Part shown: one piece after another, positions 1 to 10,069 of the stretch | Position numbering within the stretch: the stretch's first letter is position 1 | Layout of the letters: the number at the start of each line of letters is the position of its first letter | Origin: Smittium culicis | Lineage: Eukaryota > Kickxellomycota > Harpellomycetes > Harpellales > Legeriomycetaceae | Assembly: GCA_001970855.1 (NCBI GenBank) | Contig: LSSN01001183.1 | Span: 1 to 20,820, forward strand | Length of the DNA: 20,820 bases | Direction: 5' to 3' | Notes under the pieces: model-generated | What the model saw: only the letters and a program-made list of their open reading frames with translations | Told to the model about the DNA's origin: nothing | Database searches by the model: none | Position numbers and translations under genes: made by a program

Positions 1-153
<153 letters not shown>

Positions 154-1660
154 GTTATATGTGAATGGGAAGGTATTTTTTGCTAATTTAACTAATTGAT
201 AATATAAGATTCTCGACTAATTTATTTTAGCCATGGTAATCTTGATTTTATAATAATGTATTGATTTGGTGAATTTAATATTATTAATATTTATTTAGAT
301 GTTTCAAAACCTATTAATTAATACTTCCTTGTTAAATTTTAATTTCGCTTTAATATTATTTTTACGTAGAATATATCATGAAATTTTTATTTTGAAGATT
401 TGGAAAAAAACTGGGCTTTAAAAGTATAGTTGGTACTATATCTCTGATTAAAAAAAAAACAAATAAGATATATTTAAATGAAGCTGGGGTTATTTTAATG
501 AAAAATATCGGTCGCTTTAACAACATACAATGAGCGATTCGTTTTCGTAGAAATTTTATATCTCGAACACATCTTTTGATCTATATTTACAGCCCTAATA
601 ACAAAGACTTATAGTATATATAAAGTATAGAACTTTCTCATGAAAGTATTTTTTTTTCATCAGTAATCATTTTTCAGTCTTTTATTAAATTTATCTTATT
701 CTTTTTGCTATAATTTAGTAAAATAAAATATTATTCACACCTATAATTAGTAATATATTTTATTTCCGATCGTGAAATTTAGGCACTTATTTATTGGGAA
801 AGGATGGACCGTTTAACCTAGTATGATCATATATAATTTCTGAGATTATTTTGAGCAGCTAAGATATTTTTATTTATACCAACCTTATTTAACTTTATTG
901 ATCAGATAAAGCTTTTAATTGTATGGTATTAAATTTAAGAAACTTTCTAATCTAATTTAAAAGTAAAGGAACGAATGATGAGTAGGGAAGCTTTGACAGA
1001 AAGGGATCCATTAGCTAAAAATTCCTGCATAAATATCATTTCTTTAGCCGAGAAAATAAAAATATAATATACATGGAATAAATTTAGACAGCGGATTTTT
1101 TAAAATAAAGTATGATGTTTTTTGATGATTTTATAATAGGTAATTTATGTCAATAATATTTATTGTGATTTTTTTTAATAGATAAGAGATAATTTCTAGT
1201 TAAAAGTTACAATCTGTACCTTGAAATATACAATATTTCTATGAGAGAAAGCAAGAATAATTATAAGAATAGCGATGTATTTATTGATAAAAAATCATAC
1301 TGTTTGATTATTTATCAAAAAAATTTTTTTTTCATGAGCTGTAGAGTTATTAATAGAAAAGTGAGATATGTTTCATATGTTTCGAATTAAAAGACTTTTA
1401 ACTAATTAAATGATGTTTAGACATTGTATTTTTTAGAAAAATAGTGCGATTTACTTGATAGCTCATTTTTTTGCTTTAAAAAACTTCTAGGGAGCAATAT
1501 AGTTGCAGAAATGCGTGTATACTTTGCATTGATGGTGGGGATAATGTAGTTATGTATTTTTTGCACGCATGAGATTTAACAGATAATCATGCATTTGCAT
1601 TTGAATTCAGCTACAAGATCTGCATAATTCATGATGTATAATGGGTTAAATATTTTTATG
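154..1660. other. AT-rich intergenic region, no gene seen
   Basis: I see no long reading frame on either strand and no tRNA-like fold. The longest thing resembling coding sequence is a 30-codon ATG ORF at 975-1067, too short to support. The text is dominated by A and T runs with scattered richer patches near 500-550 and 1480-1620. This looks like ordinary fungal intergenic DNA. Confidence 0.6.
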
Positions 1661-2760
1661 CAGGAATTGGGCGTCAAGTTGCGTCATCTTCAGCGAGATG
1701 GAGTAGTGGATTGACTTAGACTGAGCGATTTAACAAATGAGATTCGTAAAGAGGCGTGATTCTTTATTGAGATTGACTGGTGGTGGTATGCTTGTAGGGA
1801 AATCTTTGGGGGGAAAATAACAACAATTAGGCTTTACAGAACCACAGTTTTTTAGAGCAAAGTCAATACAAAATACACACCTAGGACCTGCCTTTTTTTT
1901 CATTCGCACATTTGTTTGCTGCTTGGGCTTGTATTGCTGGAAAGTTTTTTAAATACTCATTGATACTGTTTATTGAGTGGAATCATTAGCACAGACTTTT
2001 GTTCTTTGAGAGTGATTAACCTTTTTCCGGCGTGGAAGACTGTTTTTGATCTGCCAAGTCTAGCAAATTATTATAACAAAAAAAATAATATACTGAGGCT
2101 CAAAAAGTTATTGATTTGTTATATAAAAAAAGCAAATAATAAACTCGCTTAAAAATCATATACGAATCATAAAACATTTTTTTAACAAGTGATGGGTGGG
2201 AAAGGGTCGAGAATTTCTCCAGCGAATGAAGTCGAAACAGAGGTATGGTTCAAATAAAAGCTGCCAATCAAAGCTCAGCACATTTGAGGGTTTGGGCCAT
2301 ATTGTCAATTTGAGCAACCGAAATATTCTCTAGCAAAGAAATCATGCAAATCACATTTTTCTTTTATTTTTAATTGGCAGGATTTTATTTTTAGTTGACT
2401 GGGCTTTGTTATTAGCTTACATGGAAAAACTCCGCTCGCATTTAGCTAATGCCGCAATATTAGAATGCATAAACCCAAATACTTCAATCTCAACAGAATT
2501 GTGTAGGCCAATTAGCCCTTGTGCAGCAGCATTGAAGGATCCCTGCCACAGCCAGTTAGAAGCAGAGCAAACATTGTAGGCCAGTTACTTCACAGGTCCA
2601 TCGAATCGTTATGTAAATCTGGTAATTCTTTATTGATGGGGCTAATTCCCAACAGTAGCGTATTAGCGAAATCTAATCAGCGGCAAAAGCTCCACATAAG
2701 CGAGAAATCAGCAGCAACGCTTTAATTTGCTTGTGCAATGAAGCGTCCAAGCGCCTTTTA
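1660..2760. other. GC-richer tract with fragmentary reading frames, possible gene or transposon relic
   Basis: Base composition is clearly richer in G and C than both flanks, and short reading frames occur on both strands: forward from the ATG at 1738 (27 codons to a stop, then further open stretches in the same frame), forward 2519-2725 (no ATG start), and reverse over about 2400-2760 in several frames. None extends far and none matches a family I recognise. The pattern, coding-like composition broken by many stops, fits an old pseudogene or transposon remnant, but this is inference. An AT-poor regulatory tract is the alternative. Confidence 0.3.
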
Positions 2761-2980
2761 AGCGCGTGTATCTATCTGCTGGCTCCATGCCTTAATTGTG
2801 CCTATATGCGCTCTCTTCCTTGGTTTTTAGAGCGTGTTTGCGATCCTCGTATATCCAAATTCCCGCTTTTTTCGTAAACTGGCTGTTTTTTTTGCCTTTC
2901 TTGACTATATCCCTTGTTTACACTCGTAAGCTTTTAATATTCTTTCTGTATTTCCTCATTAGTATTTTTGCTCCCCATTT

Positions 2981-3098
2981 AACCTCACTCTTAGTCTCCC
3001 ATATAACCTCTCTTAGTCTCCCATATAACCTCACTCTTAGTCTCCAATATAACCTCACTCTTAGTCTCCAATATAACCTCACTCTTTGTCTCCCATTT
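2981..3098. repeat. 24-bp tandem repeat, five copies
   Basis: Units begin at 2981, 3005, 3027, 3051 and 3075 with core AACCTCACTCTTAGTCTCC followed by a CATAT, AATAT or CATTT-type ending. Copy 2 lacks two bases (22 bp); copies 3 and 4 are identical; copy 5 carries an A-to-T change in the core. The array ends 340 bp before the chitin synthase ATG. Each copy repeats the pyrimidine-rich motif CTCACTCTTAGTCTCC, so it may be a repeated protein-binding site or a neutral minisatellite. Confidence 0.95.
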
Positions 3099-3193
3099 AT
3101 ACTTTCTTCTTTATCCCCACAATATTTCAAATATCATACTCGATTTTATAAGCTTTAGATAATTGCTACAGCTGTTTTATATACCCTCCTAGT

Positions 3194-3204
3194 GTATATA
3201 TAGG
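3194..3204 (+). promoter_or_regulatory. TATA-like element upstream of chitin synthase
   Basis: GTATATATAGG lies about 235 bp before the start codon, just after a CT-rich stretch. Position and sequence fit a core promoter TATA box with a long 5' leader, but in AT-rich DNA such strings arise by chance, so this is tentative. Confidence 0.35.
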
Positions 3205-3438
3205 CATACATACCACTTTAATCCTCAATTTAACTCGCCCATTCTTATTGTTAAACACTCACTCTCACTTCTAATTTTTTAATTATCACTACACCCTAAA
3301 TACCACGCCTTATTTAATCTATTCTAATTAGTTCAAGTTCATTATACTTTTACACCTGATAAACTCTATTTCTACATAATTTCTTATTAACGTTTACCAC
3401 TATCCTACTCTTGATAATATCTCAGATATACCTTAAAA

Positions 3439-6252
3439 ATGAATGGAAGAAAAAAGCTTCCAAAACCCTCCCCTCAAAGATCCCCAGACTCTTATGAGAT
3501 GCTCGGCAGAGACGAAATGCATAATCCTCAAGGCCAGAGATCCCAACAAAGAGAGCAATTCCAGCAGTTAAGCCACCAAGAAGCTCAATTTGTTCAACAC
3601 TCCCCTCAGGATCAACAATACGATCAGCAGTATCAGTACGATTCCTATGATAACCGTAACTACCCACCTTCCGCCCATATTAATAACAACCAATACAGCA
3701 ATGATTACTACGAACAGCCTGCCCCTCCCTCTCTCCCCCAACAAAACTCATACTACAGACCCCTCCCACTACCTACAAAAATCCTAGATAGAAGCGGAAA
3801 CCCTTCAATTCACGACATAGAATTACGCGAGCCCGCCTCTATAGAAAATATGTCCAGATATAACGAAAATGTAGATGAATATCCTTACGAATCTAAAACT
3901 CCTATTGATCCAAGACTAATGCCCCAAGTCGACCCCGAGCTATCTGTTCTATATGACGTTTCCAACGCCCCCCCTGTAGATTCTAGATTATATCAAACAT
4001 ACCAAGAGCAAAGAATGCGCAATCTCAAACAAGTCGAGCTTACTTCTGGTAACTTGGTAGTTGACTGCCCCGTTCCCGACAAAGTCCTAAAAGCCGGAAA
4101 ATTCCAAAATACTAACGAATTCACCCATATGAGATACACTGCATGTACCTGTGATCCCAACGAGTTCATGAATGAAAAATACACCCTCAGACCAGTCGTT
4201 TACGGAAGACAAACTGAAATTTTCATCGTTTTGACTATGTACAATGAAGATTTAGAACTTTTTAATAGAACATTTAAATCAATGGTAAAAAATATAACCC
4301 ACTTATGTTCCAGGTCTAAAAGTCGCACCTGGGGCGCCGACTCTTGGAAAAAAGTCGTTGTTTGTGTAGTCTCTGATGGTCGTAGCAAAATCGATAAGCG
4401 CGTACTTAATGGCCTTGGCTGTATGGGTGTATACCAAGAAGGTGTCATGCAGAACTCCGTAAGCGGAAAACCTGTTGAAGCTCATATATTCGAGTATACT
4501 ACTCAAATATATATTGATGGAAATAACTCCATTGTTGGTCCTGATAAAGGAACTGTTCCTGTCCAAGTTTTGTTCTGTCTAAAAGAAAAAAACGCCAAAA
4601 AAATTAACTCCCATCGCTGGTTCTTCAATGCTTTTGCCCCACTTCTCAATCCAAACGTCTGTGTTCTTATCGATGTCGGTACTAAACCTAGCGGAACTTC
4701 CATTTATCATCTATGGAAGGCCTTCGACAAAGATAAGTCTGTTGCAGGAGCCTGTGGTGAAATTTGTGTAGATACTGGCGAAGGTTGCTGCCAAGTTTGG
4801 AACCCTTTAGTAGCTGCTCAGAACTTTGAGTATAAAATGTCCAATATTCTTGATAAACCTCTAGAATCAGTTTTTGGATACATCTCTGTTCTTCCCGGTG
4901 CTTTCAGTGCTTATCGGTACCAGGCCCTCCAAAACACAACCCCAAATGAAGGTCCACTATCTGCTTACTTTAAGGGTGAGCTTATGCACACCGCTGAAGG
5001 GAATAGCGGTATTTTCGAAGCTAATATGTACCTCGCCGAAGACCGTATTCTTTGCTTTGAACTGGTAGCCAAAAGGAATAAAAACTACGTATTAAGATAC
5101 GTAAAATCTGCGAGGGCTGTAACTGATGTTCCTGACAACTTGAGTGAACTTATCTCACAACGTAGGCGTTGGCTTAATGGATCGTTCTTTGCTATGTTTT
5201 ATGCGATTATTCACTGGTATCGAATGTTCTCTACAGGCCACAATATTTTTAGAAAGTTGCTACTGTTTTTTGAGTTTATCTATCAATGTGTTTCAATGCT
5301 TTTTACCTGGTTCGCTCTTGCCAATTTTTATTTGGCCTACTACTTTTTGGCTCAAGGAGCTGCATTTGCTTCAAAAAACAATGTTTCTCTTGATCCATTT
5401 TTTGGATATGGGGAAGTAGTTACAGATATCATTAGAATATTGTATATTATGGCACTCATAACTATGTTCATTCTTGCTCTCGGTAATCGCCCCCAAGGGA
5501 GTAAATTTATTTACGGATTTTCTGTATTTATTTTTGCTGTCATTATGGTCGTTTTGACATATATTACATTATTTGGAATTATAAAAAAATTTCAATCGAC
5601 AGACTTAAAACAAGGAGCGAATCTTTTCAAAGATAGTTATTTTAGAGATATTGTAATATCAACAGCTTCAACTTATGGGCTTTATTTAGTAGCGTCTATT
5701 ATTTATTTGGAACCTTGGCACATGATCACAAGCTTTCTCCAATATATTTTATGGGTCCCTTCATCTATTAATATATTGATGGTATACGCGTTTTGTAACA
5801 TCCATGATGTATCCTGGGGAACTAAAGGGGATACTTCGGTCAAAAATGATTTAGGACACGCGAAAATATCTCAACAAAAAGACGGAGTTCAAGTTGCACA
5901 CATCCAAATAGCCACAGACATCAACGACGTGAATTCAAACTATGAAAACTTTTTGGCAGTTTTGCGGAAGCCAGAAGCAAAAATTAAGCAAAAGAGAGAC
6001 GCAACTACAAAAGCTGAAGATAAAAATAAATTATTCCGTACAAACTTGGTTTTAGCTTGGGCATTTTCAAACATTTTGCTAGTAATGCTATTATCAAGTA
6101 CATGGTTCAATGCATTCCTCTTATCAAAAAACCCAAATTTGAGTATCAATCCATATCTAAGCTTTATCTTCTGGAGTGTTGCAGTACTATCACTCATTAG
6201 ATTCATCGGGTCTGTTTTATACATTATTCCACATTATCTATTTGGTAGCTAA
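3439..6252 (+). CDS. Chitin synthase, division I (class I-III type), 937 aa
   Basis: Plasma-membrane glycosyltransferase (GT2) that polymerises N-acetylglucosamine from UDP-GlcNAc into wall chitin. Residues 1-190 are a Gln/Tyr/Pro/Asn-rich, probably disordered cytosolic tail. The Chitin_synth_1N module follows, with CPVPDKVL near 209 and EFTHMRYTACTCDP after it. Catalytic features: TMYNED at 266-271, SDG at 312-314, IDVGTKP with Asp412, AEDR with Asp535, and QRRRW at 574-578, the signature of processive chitin synthases. After QRRRW come several hydrophobic segments, the conserved VSWGTKGD loop, a charged cytosolic stretch and a final membrane pair ending IPHYLFGS. Length is usual for division I enzymes and there is no myosin head. 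One uninterrupted exon; the ATG sits in an A-rich context (CCTTAAAAATG) after a CT-rich leader. The 5' part uses more C-ending codons and the 3' part more A/T-ending ones. The exact class needs phylogeny, so no symbol is given. Confidence 0.97.
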   Translation: MNGRKKLPKPSPQRSPDSYEMLGRDEMHNPQGQRSQQREQFQQLSHQEAQFVQHSPQDQQYDQQYQYDSYDNRNYPPSAHINNNQYSNDYYEQPAPPSLPQQNSYYRPLPLPTKILDRSGNPSIHDIELREPASIENMSRYNENVDEYPYESKTPIDPRLMPQVDPELSVLYDVSNAPPVDSRLYQTYQEQRMRNLKQVELTSGNLVVDCPVPDKVLKAGKFQNTNEFTHMRYTACTCDPNEFMNEKYTLRPVVYGRQTEIFIVLTMYNEDLELFNRTFKSMVKNITHLCSRSKSRTWGADSWKKVVVCVVSDGRSKIDKRVLNGLGCMGVYQEGVMQNSVSGKPVEAHIFEYTTQIYIDGNNSIVGPDKGTVPVQVLFCLKEKNAKKINSHRWFFNAFAPLLNPNVCVLIDVGTKPSGTSIYHLWKAFDKDKSVAGACGEICVDTGEGCCQVWNPLVAAQNFEYKMSNILDKPLESVFGYISVLPGAFSAYRYQALQNTTPNEGPLSAYFKGELMHTAEGNSGIFEANMYLAEDRILCFELVAKRNKNYVLRYVKSARAVTDVPDNLSELISQRRRWLNGSFFAMFYAIIHWYRMFSTGHNIFRKLLLFFEFIYQCVSMLFTWFALANFYLAYYFLAQGAAFASKNNVSLDPFFGYGEVVTDIIRILYIMALITMFILALGNRPQGSKFIYGFSVFIFAVIMVVLTYITLFGIIKKFQSTDLKQGANLFKDSYFRDIVISTASTYGLYLVASIIYLEPWHMITSFLQYILWVPSSINILMVYAFCNIHDVSWGTKGDTSVKNDLGHAKISQQKDGVQVAHIQIATDINDVNSNYENFLAVLRKPEAKIKQKRDATTKAEDKNKLFRTNLVLAWAFSNILLVMLLSSTWFNAFLLSKNPNLSINPYLSFIFWSVAVLSLIRFIGSVLYIIPHYLFGS

Positions 6253-7745
6253 TTTAATTACCTCGCTATATTCTTATCACAATTATTATTCAAGCTATTT
6301 ATATTTATTAAGACAGTAAAATATACCATAAAGATTTTCAAGCAGCTTTTTTTTTCTTTCTATTTCTATAAGCAACACATGGAATATTCAATCTAGTTTG
6401 ATATACTGCTATATCATTTATAAATATTTTAATAATAAAATTTAAATTTAACCAATTTGAAAAAAACTATAAAGTATGGCTTGCATTAATTATATAAAAA
6501 AAATAACAATTTATTACAGTATACTTTTAAACTCTACATTAGAAGTCTCAAACTTTTAAAATGGTAATTTAGAGCAATTTCTTCCGAAAAAAAAAAAAGA
6601 AAAAAAAGTTGGCTCAATTACTTAAAAAAAACCCTTGGCCCACTGCCTGAATAAAAAGCTAAATAGGAAATACTAGCAGCCAGCCAGATATTTTCTTGCT
6701 ATTAAAAATAGGCACTAAAGCCTTCAAATAAATGCTTGCACAAAATGTATAGTTATAATTCCAGATAATTCCAAACTTTTACACTTCTGAAAGGCTTTAT
6801 TAGTCATCCAATCTATTCAAAATTTAAGCTACTACAGTGCCATATAAAAATATATACCCTCAGAATTGAAAATATGCACGCATTTATCACAGTTATACAT
6901 CGCTCAAATATTTGCTTAAAACTAAAAAATAATTACATAAATTTTTTCATAAATAATCAACTGAACCTATGAAGATATGTAGATCTATGAAATAATTTGT
7001 GTGGAGTAGAAGTGAATTCATCTGATTTTAAAGGGAAAAAAATGTCACTGATCAATAATTCACTGATATAGATTATTTTTTATTTTTTAATAAAGATAAT
7101 GATGATCTTGTGTGAAATTTAGTGTGTTACTTATTTATCCAATCGTTTATAATAGAACAAGCTATAAAATTTCTTTCTTTTTTTCATGTAATTTTTTTGC
7201 GTAAAATACACGAATATAGCTAAAAGCGAAGAATCATTTAGGTTATGCTAATAGCGAAATTAATTGTATTGATTTTTAATAAATAAATACACACAGCATC
7301 TTTGTACAGTATGCACTTGTACGTATGTGTTGCTGTCTAAAATAGACTTCCAGGCATAAACGTATTTACAACAAAAAAAAAAAATACGCTGCATAATGTA
7401 ACAAATAATTTCGAGCAAAAAAAAAAAAAAATTGGCCTATTCTTTAACCGAGAATATCTAATTGAGCGTAAAGTAAGTAATATATGCTTTGCATGTAAAT
7501 ACAAACTAAAAAGTGCTATAAAGATGTATAATGTTGATTTATTTAGCGATTTGAGCATAGTCAAAACAAAGAAGGATATGATAAGCTGCCCAAATAATTG
7601 GAGCACTGAATATTTATAGAAACTGGTTTAAATGAGAGCAAATGTACTCATATTTCTACTATAAATAAACCAAATATATTGCAAAAATAAAATTAAATGA
7701 AGGTTTAGTTACAGAACAGTAGGTATTATCGAAAGCAGTGATAAA
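6253..7745. other. AT-rich intergenic spacer, no gene seen
   Basis: It holds the 3' flank of the chitin synthase gene (an AATAAA at 6434-6439 is a possible polyadenylation signal) and long A or T runs at about 6589-6606, 7373-7383 and 7419-7430. The reverse frame over 7337-7606 has no ATG start and its hydrophobic product comes from translating poly-A runs as Phe. I see nothing else supportable. Confidence 0.6.
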
Positions 7746-8659
7746 ATGGTGTTGCTTAATTTTTTTTTAGTAGTTGGGATTTTCGGGTTGAAACAAATAG
7801 ATTCATTAGGTACAAAGAAACAGGAGTTCAGTAGAGATACGAGCTGATAGTGCGAAAAATATCTAAAAAAGGATTATCGGAGAAACATCGAAGCACGTTT
7901 CAACCAGTTTCTGTACATGGTGTCAATATGCTGCCTATCAACTAAAATTTTTTGCAGCGACTCGTTTTTATCTAGAGATATAATTCTAACTGCTGCGCAT
8001 TGTTTGAGCTCAAAGCAGTTCGAATGGCTACAATGTAACAGAAATCAAAAATCAAACAAGGCAGCAGCGAATTGTTAACCAACATTAATACATTACTCAA
8101 AGTCAAGCGAGTAGAAATCCATAGCGGATACAAAGACGATGGGCCGATGCACGATATCGCGATTATCCAGCTTAATAGAGCAATCAGCAAAACGACAGAA
8201 AGGCGGTTAGGAATAAAGTATGCGCAAATTTACACGCGAACAGCTTCTAAAGGCACCATTGCAGTAGCACTTGGATGGGGGCAGACGTCAAATAATTGCG
8301 ACGAATCGCTGGACCTAATAGTTGCTAAAATCGACATTTCTAGTGAAGATATTTGCAAAGTAGGCAGCGATTGGGAAAGCAATAACGGCTGAGAGATTTG
8401 TGCTGTCAATAAGAATGGGACTGGTATTTGCTTTGGTGATTCTGGCGGACCTCTCGTTCTTGATGAGGCAAATAAACGAGACAAGTCGCTGAATAACTCT
8501 ATTATTAGGATATCTTCAAGCAATAACCACCCTTACTAAGACTATGTAGGATGTGGGCTCAAATACACGCTGAATATTTACACTAATGCAAACTATTATA
8601 TTGACTGGATTTCAGATAAATCAGGAATAGATTTAAATAAATATAAATTCGCTGAATAA
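7746..8659 (+). pseudogene. Trypsin-like serine protease (family S1) pseudogene
   Basis: The decayed copy begins with an ATG and a signal-peptide-like start (MVLLNFFLVVGIFGLKQ). It then carries FLYMVSI and SRDIILTAAHC (catalytic His codon 7998-8000). After a shift to another frame come HDIAIIQLNRAI (catalytic Asp codon 8153-8155), ALGWGQTS, and ICFGDSGGPLVL (catalytic Ser codon 8441-8443). The tail YTNANYYIDWI matches the usual C-terminal helix region. Breaks: TGA TAG at 7845-7850, a frame change between about 8004 and 8038, TGA at 8390-8392 and TAA at 8537-8539; the last frame ends with TAA at 8657-8659. The IVGG-type activation site is not clear. The functional ancestor was presumably a secreted protease. 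Short introns could remove one or two stops, but not the stop between Asp and Ser or the one after Ser without losing conserved sequence, so loss of function is likely. Confidence 0.85.
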
Positions 8660-8805
8660 TATTGAATATCTACAATTAATTTATTACTCTTTACCTTTTC
8701 ATTTTAAATATTGCTTTCTATTTTTTCATTCTTTTTAGCAAAGGATTTGGTAGTTATCAGTACATATATAATCAATCTAAACTAAAATAACAATAATAAT
8801 AGAGA

Positions 8806-9108
8806 ATGGTCAGCAAATACTGCTTGTTCATGTATATTGTGGATAATAAACAATTTCTTTCTATTAAAATCGCTCGTTCGTCAAAAAATTTTCTTAGTAT
8901 ATTTATTGATTTTTATTCTATTTGTTTGAAATTAAATGCTAATGAAAAATTTTTTGTGCGTAAAAAAAGGGCTACTAATGTCGCTCTTGGATATTTTAGA
9001 ACTTTTAAAATTTATAAAAATAAACATGGTTACGTTAAGAGTATTTGTAAATCAGCTAATATTATATATATATTAATTTGCGTGTGTACTATACCCTTAG
9101 AAATTTGA
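8806..9108 (+). CDS. Hypothetical 100-codon ORF, doubtful
   Basis: An ATG-initiated frame of 100 residues that I do not recognise. The product is Lys/Phe/Ile-rich with a basic middle (KFFVRKKRATNVALGYF near residues 49-65), a Cys/Lys segment and a hydrophobic Ile/Cys-rich end. It starts about 150 bp after the protease pseudogene on the same strand. In its favour are a normal ATG in an A-rich context, some C/G-containing codons through the middle, and a length that is notable in DNA this AT-rich. Against it are no known domain, amino-acid content close to what AT-rich noise gives, and a low-complexity C-terminus. It could be a taxon-restricted small protein or chance. Confidence 0.25.
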   Translation: MVSKYCLFMYIVDNKQFLSIKIARSSKNFLSIFIDFYSICLKLNANEKFFVRKKRATNVALGYFRTFKIYKNKHGYVKSICKSANIIYILICVCTIPLEI

Positions 9109-10069
9109 CACTGACTATGAATTTTTTTTCTGCATATAGTTTAAAGCCTGCATAAAAATTCCTGTATATAAATCCAATCTAGTAAATACAAAAAAAATTA
9201 AAATTATAAACACCTGCAAGATTACTTTTCTATACGACTTTTTGTGATTTTTTTATGCTATTTGTAGCTTAACCCTATCCTACTCAACACATTTAATAAA
9301 ATCGAGTTTATTGATTCGTTTATGGTTTGCTGCTTTTTTAATAAACCAATATTTATTAAGGCCTCAAAATTATACTATTGTAACTTCGCTTAGTTGGTTA
9401 TATTTGGTAGAACTAAAATTTTCTGTCGCCCGTGATAGAGCAAGCCCTTTGACGCCCAACACTTGAAAAAGAAAGAGATAACTGATTTGTTTGTAACTTT
9501 AAATTAAAAATATTACTCGTTGAGGTATGCTTACAATCCAGTAATCATACGATACTCGTAGCTATAATATACTATTTGAACGTGGTTGGTTATACTTGTT
9601 GAATCAGAAAACAGTCTAACATCAGCGAAAGGATTCTCATTCATTGGCTACATAATAGAATTTTAGGAAATGCTCTTATCTGATCTAATAACTAAGGCCC
9701 AATAAGCCTATTCGATATCATTAAATAAGCCAGATTTAATCTGACAGTTTCGGAAAAAAATAATAACAAATCACCAGTAGCTGATTACTAATTATGTAAC
9801 GGAAAAGCGAATAATTCAGGCCAATAGATGATGATGTTTAGGCAGTTTACATAGAAATGGCTGTCAAATAAACACATCTAAAATTAAGAATACAGTGGTG
9901 AGGAATAAAATTAAAATAACAGTCAGTTAAAAGCCGTTTGATGTCTCGCTCCTCCAAATACTAAAATTTCATTTATTGTTAGTTGCTTAGTAAAATAATA
10001 TACCATCAAAATAATACAGCAACTCTGTTTATATAAACCAATCTCTACTAAAAAATTCTTTAAATAAAA
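9109..10069. other. Intergenic region before ISD11
   Basis: No intact gene. Two stretches look weakly coding-like: the reverse strand around 9380-9480 (an open segment containing VLGVKGLALSRATENFSS) and the forward strand around 9602-9720 (containing ENSLTSAKGFSFIGYIIEF before a stop). Both are interrupted and neither matches a family I know. The final 60 bp hold a TATA-like element for ISD11. Confidence 0.45.
10030..10037 (+). promoter_or_regulatory. TATA-box-like element of ISD11
   Basis: TATATAAA begins 40 bp before the ISD11 start codon. Sequence and location fit a core promoter with a very short leader, though AT-rich DNA makes chance matches common. Confidence 0.4.

Larger units (their letters stand above)
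2760..3438 (+). promoter_or_regulatory. Pyrimidine-rich, G-poor upstream region of the chitin synthase gene
   Basis: The + strand here is strongly C+T-rich and nearly free of G, unlike the region before it and most of the window. CT-rich tracts are known upstream of strongly expressed fungal genes and often lie near transcription start sites. It contains a 24-bp tandem array (2981-3098) and a TATA-like stretch (3194-3204). The long forward frame through it (2796-3158) has no ATG start and simply reads the repeats, so I treat the tract as promoter and 5' leader. Confidence 0.5.

Noticed and set aside
975..1067. ATG-started 30-codon ORF containing REALTERDPLAKN
   Set aside because: Too short and isolated to support; no splice partner or similarity that I can recognise.
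2519..2725. Forward 68-codon frame
   Set aside because: It starts at a non-ATG codon, shows no domain, and the opposite strand is equally open, so I kept only the general relic note for this tract.
2796..3158. Forward 120-codon frame with a repeated SLQYNLTL-type octapeptide
   Set aside because: It has no ATG start, and the octapeptide is only the 24-bp DNA repeat read in frame within a pyrimidine-rich promoter tract. The reverse frame over 2918-3130 is its complement.
7337..7606. Reverse 89-codon hydrophobic frame
   Set aside because: No ATG start; its hydrophobicity comes from poly-A runs translated as Phe on the opposite strand.
7746..8659. Stop-codon reassignment as an explanation for the interrupted protease
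   Set aside because: The other genes end at TAA or TAG with full conserved lengths, and the protease also has a frame change, so decay explains it better than a variant code.
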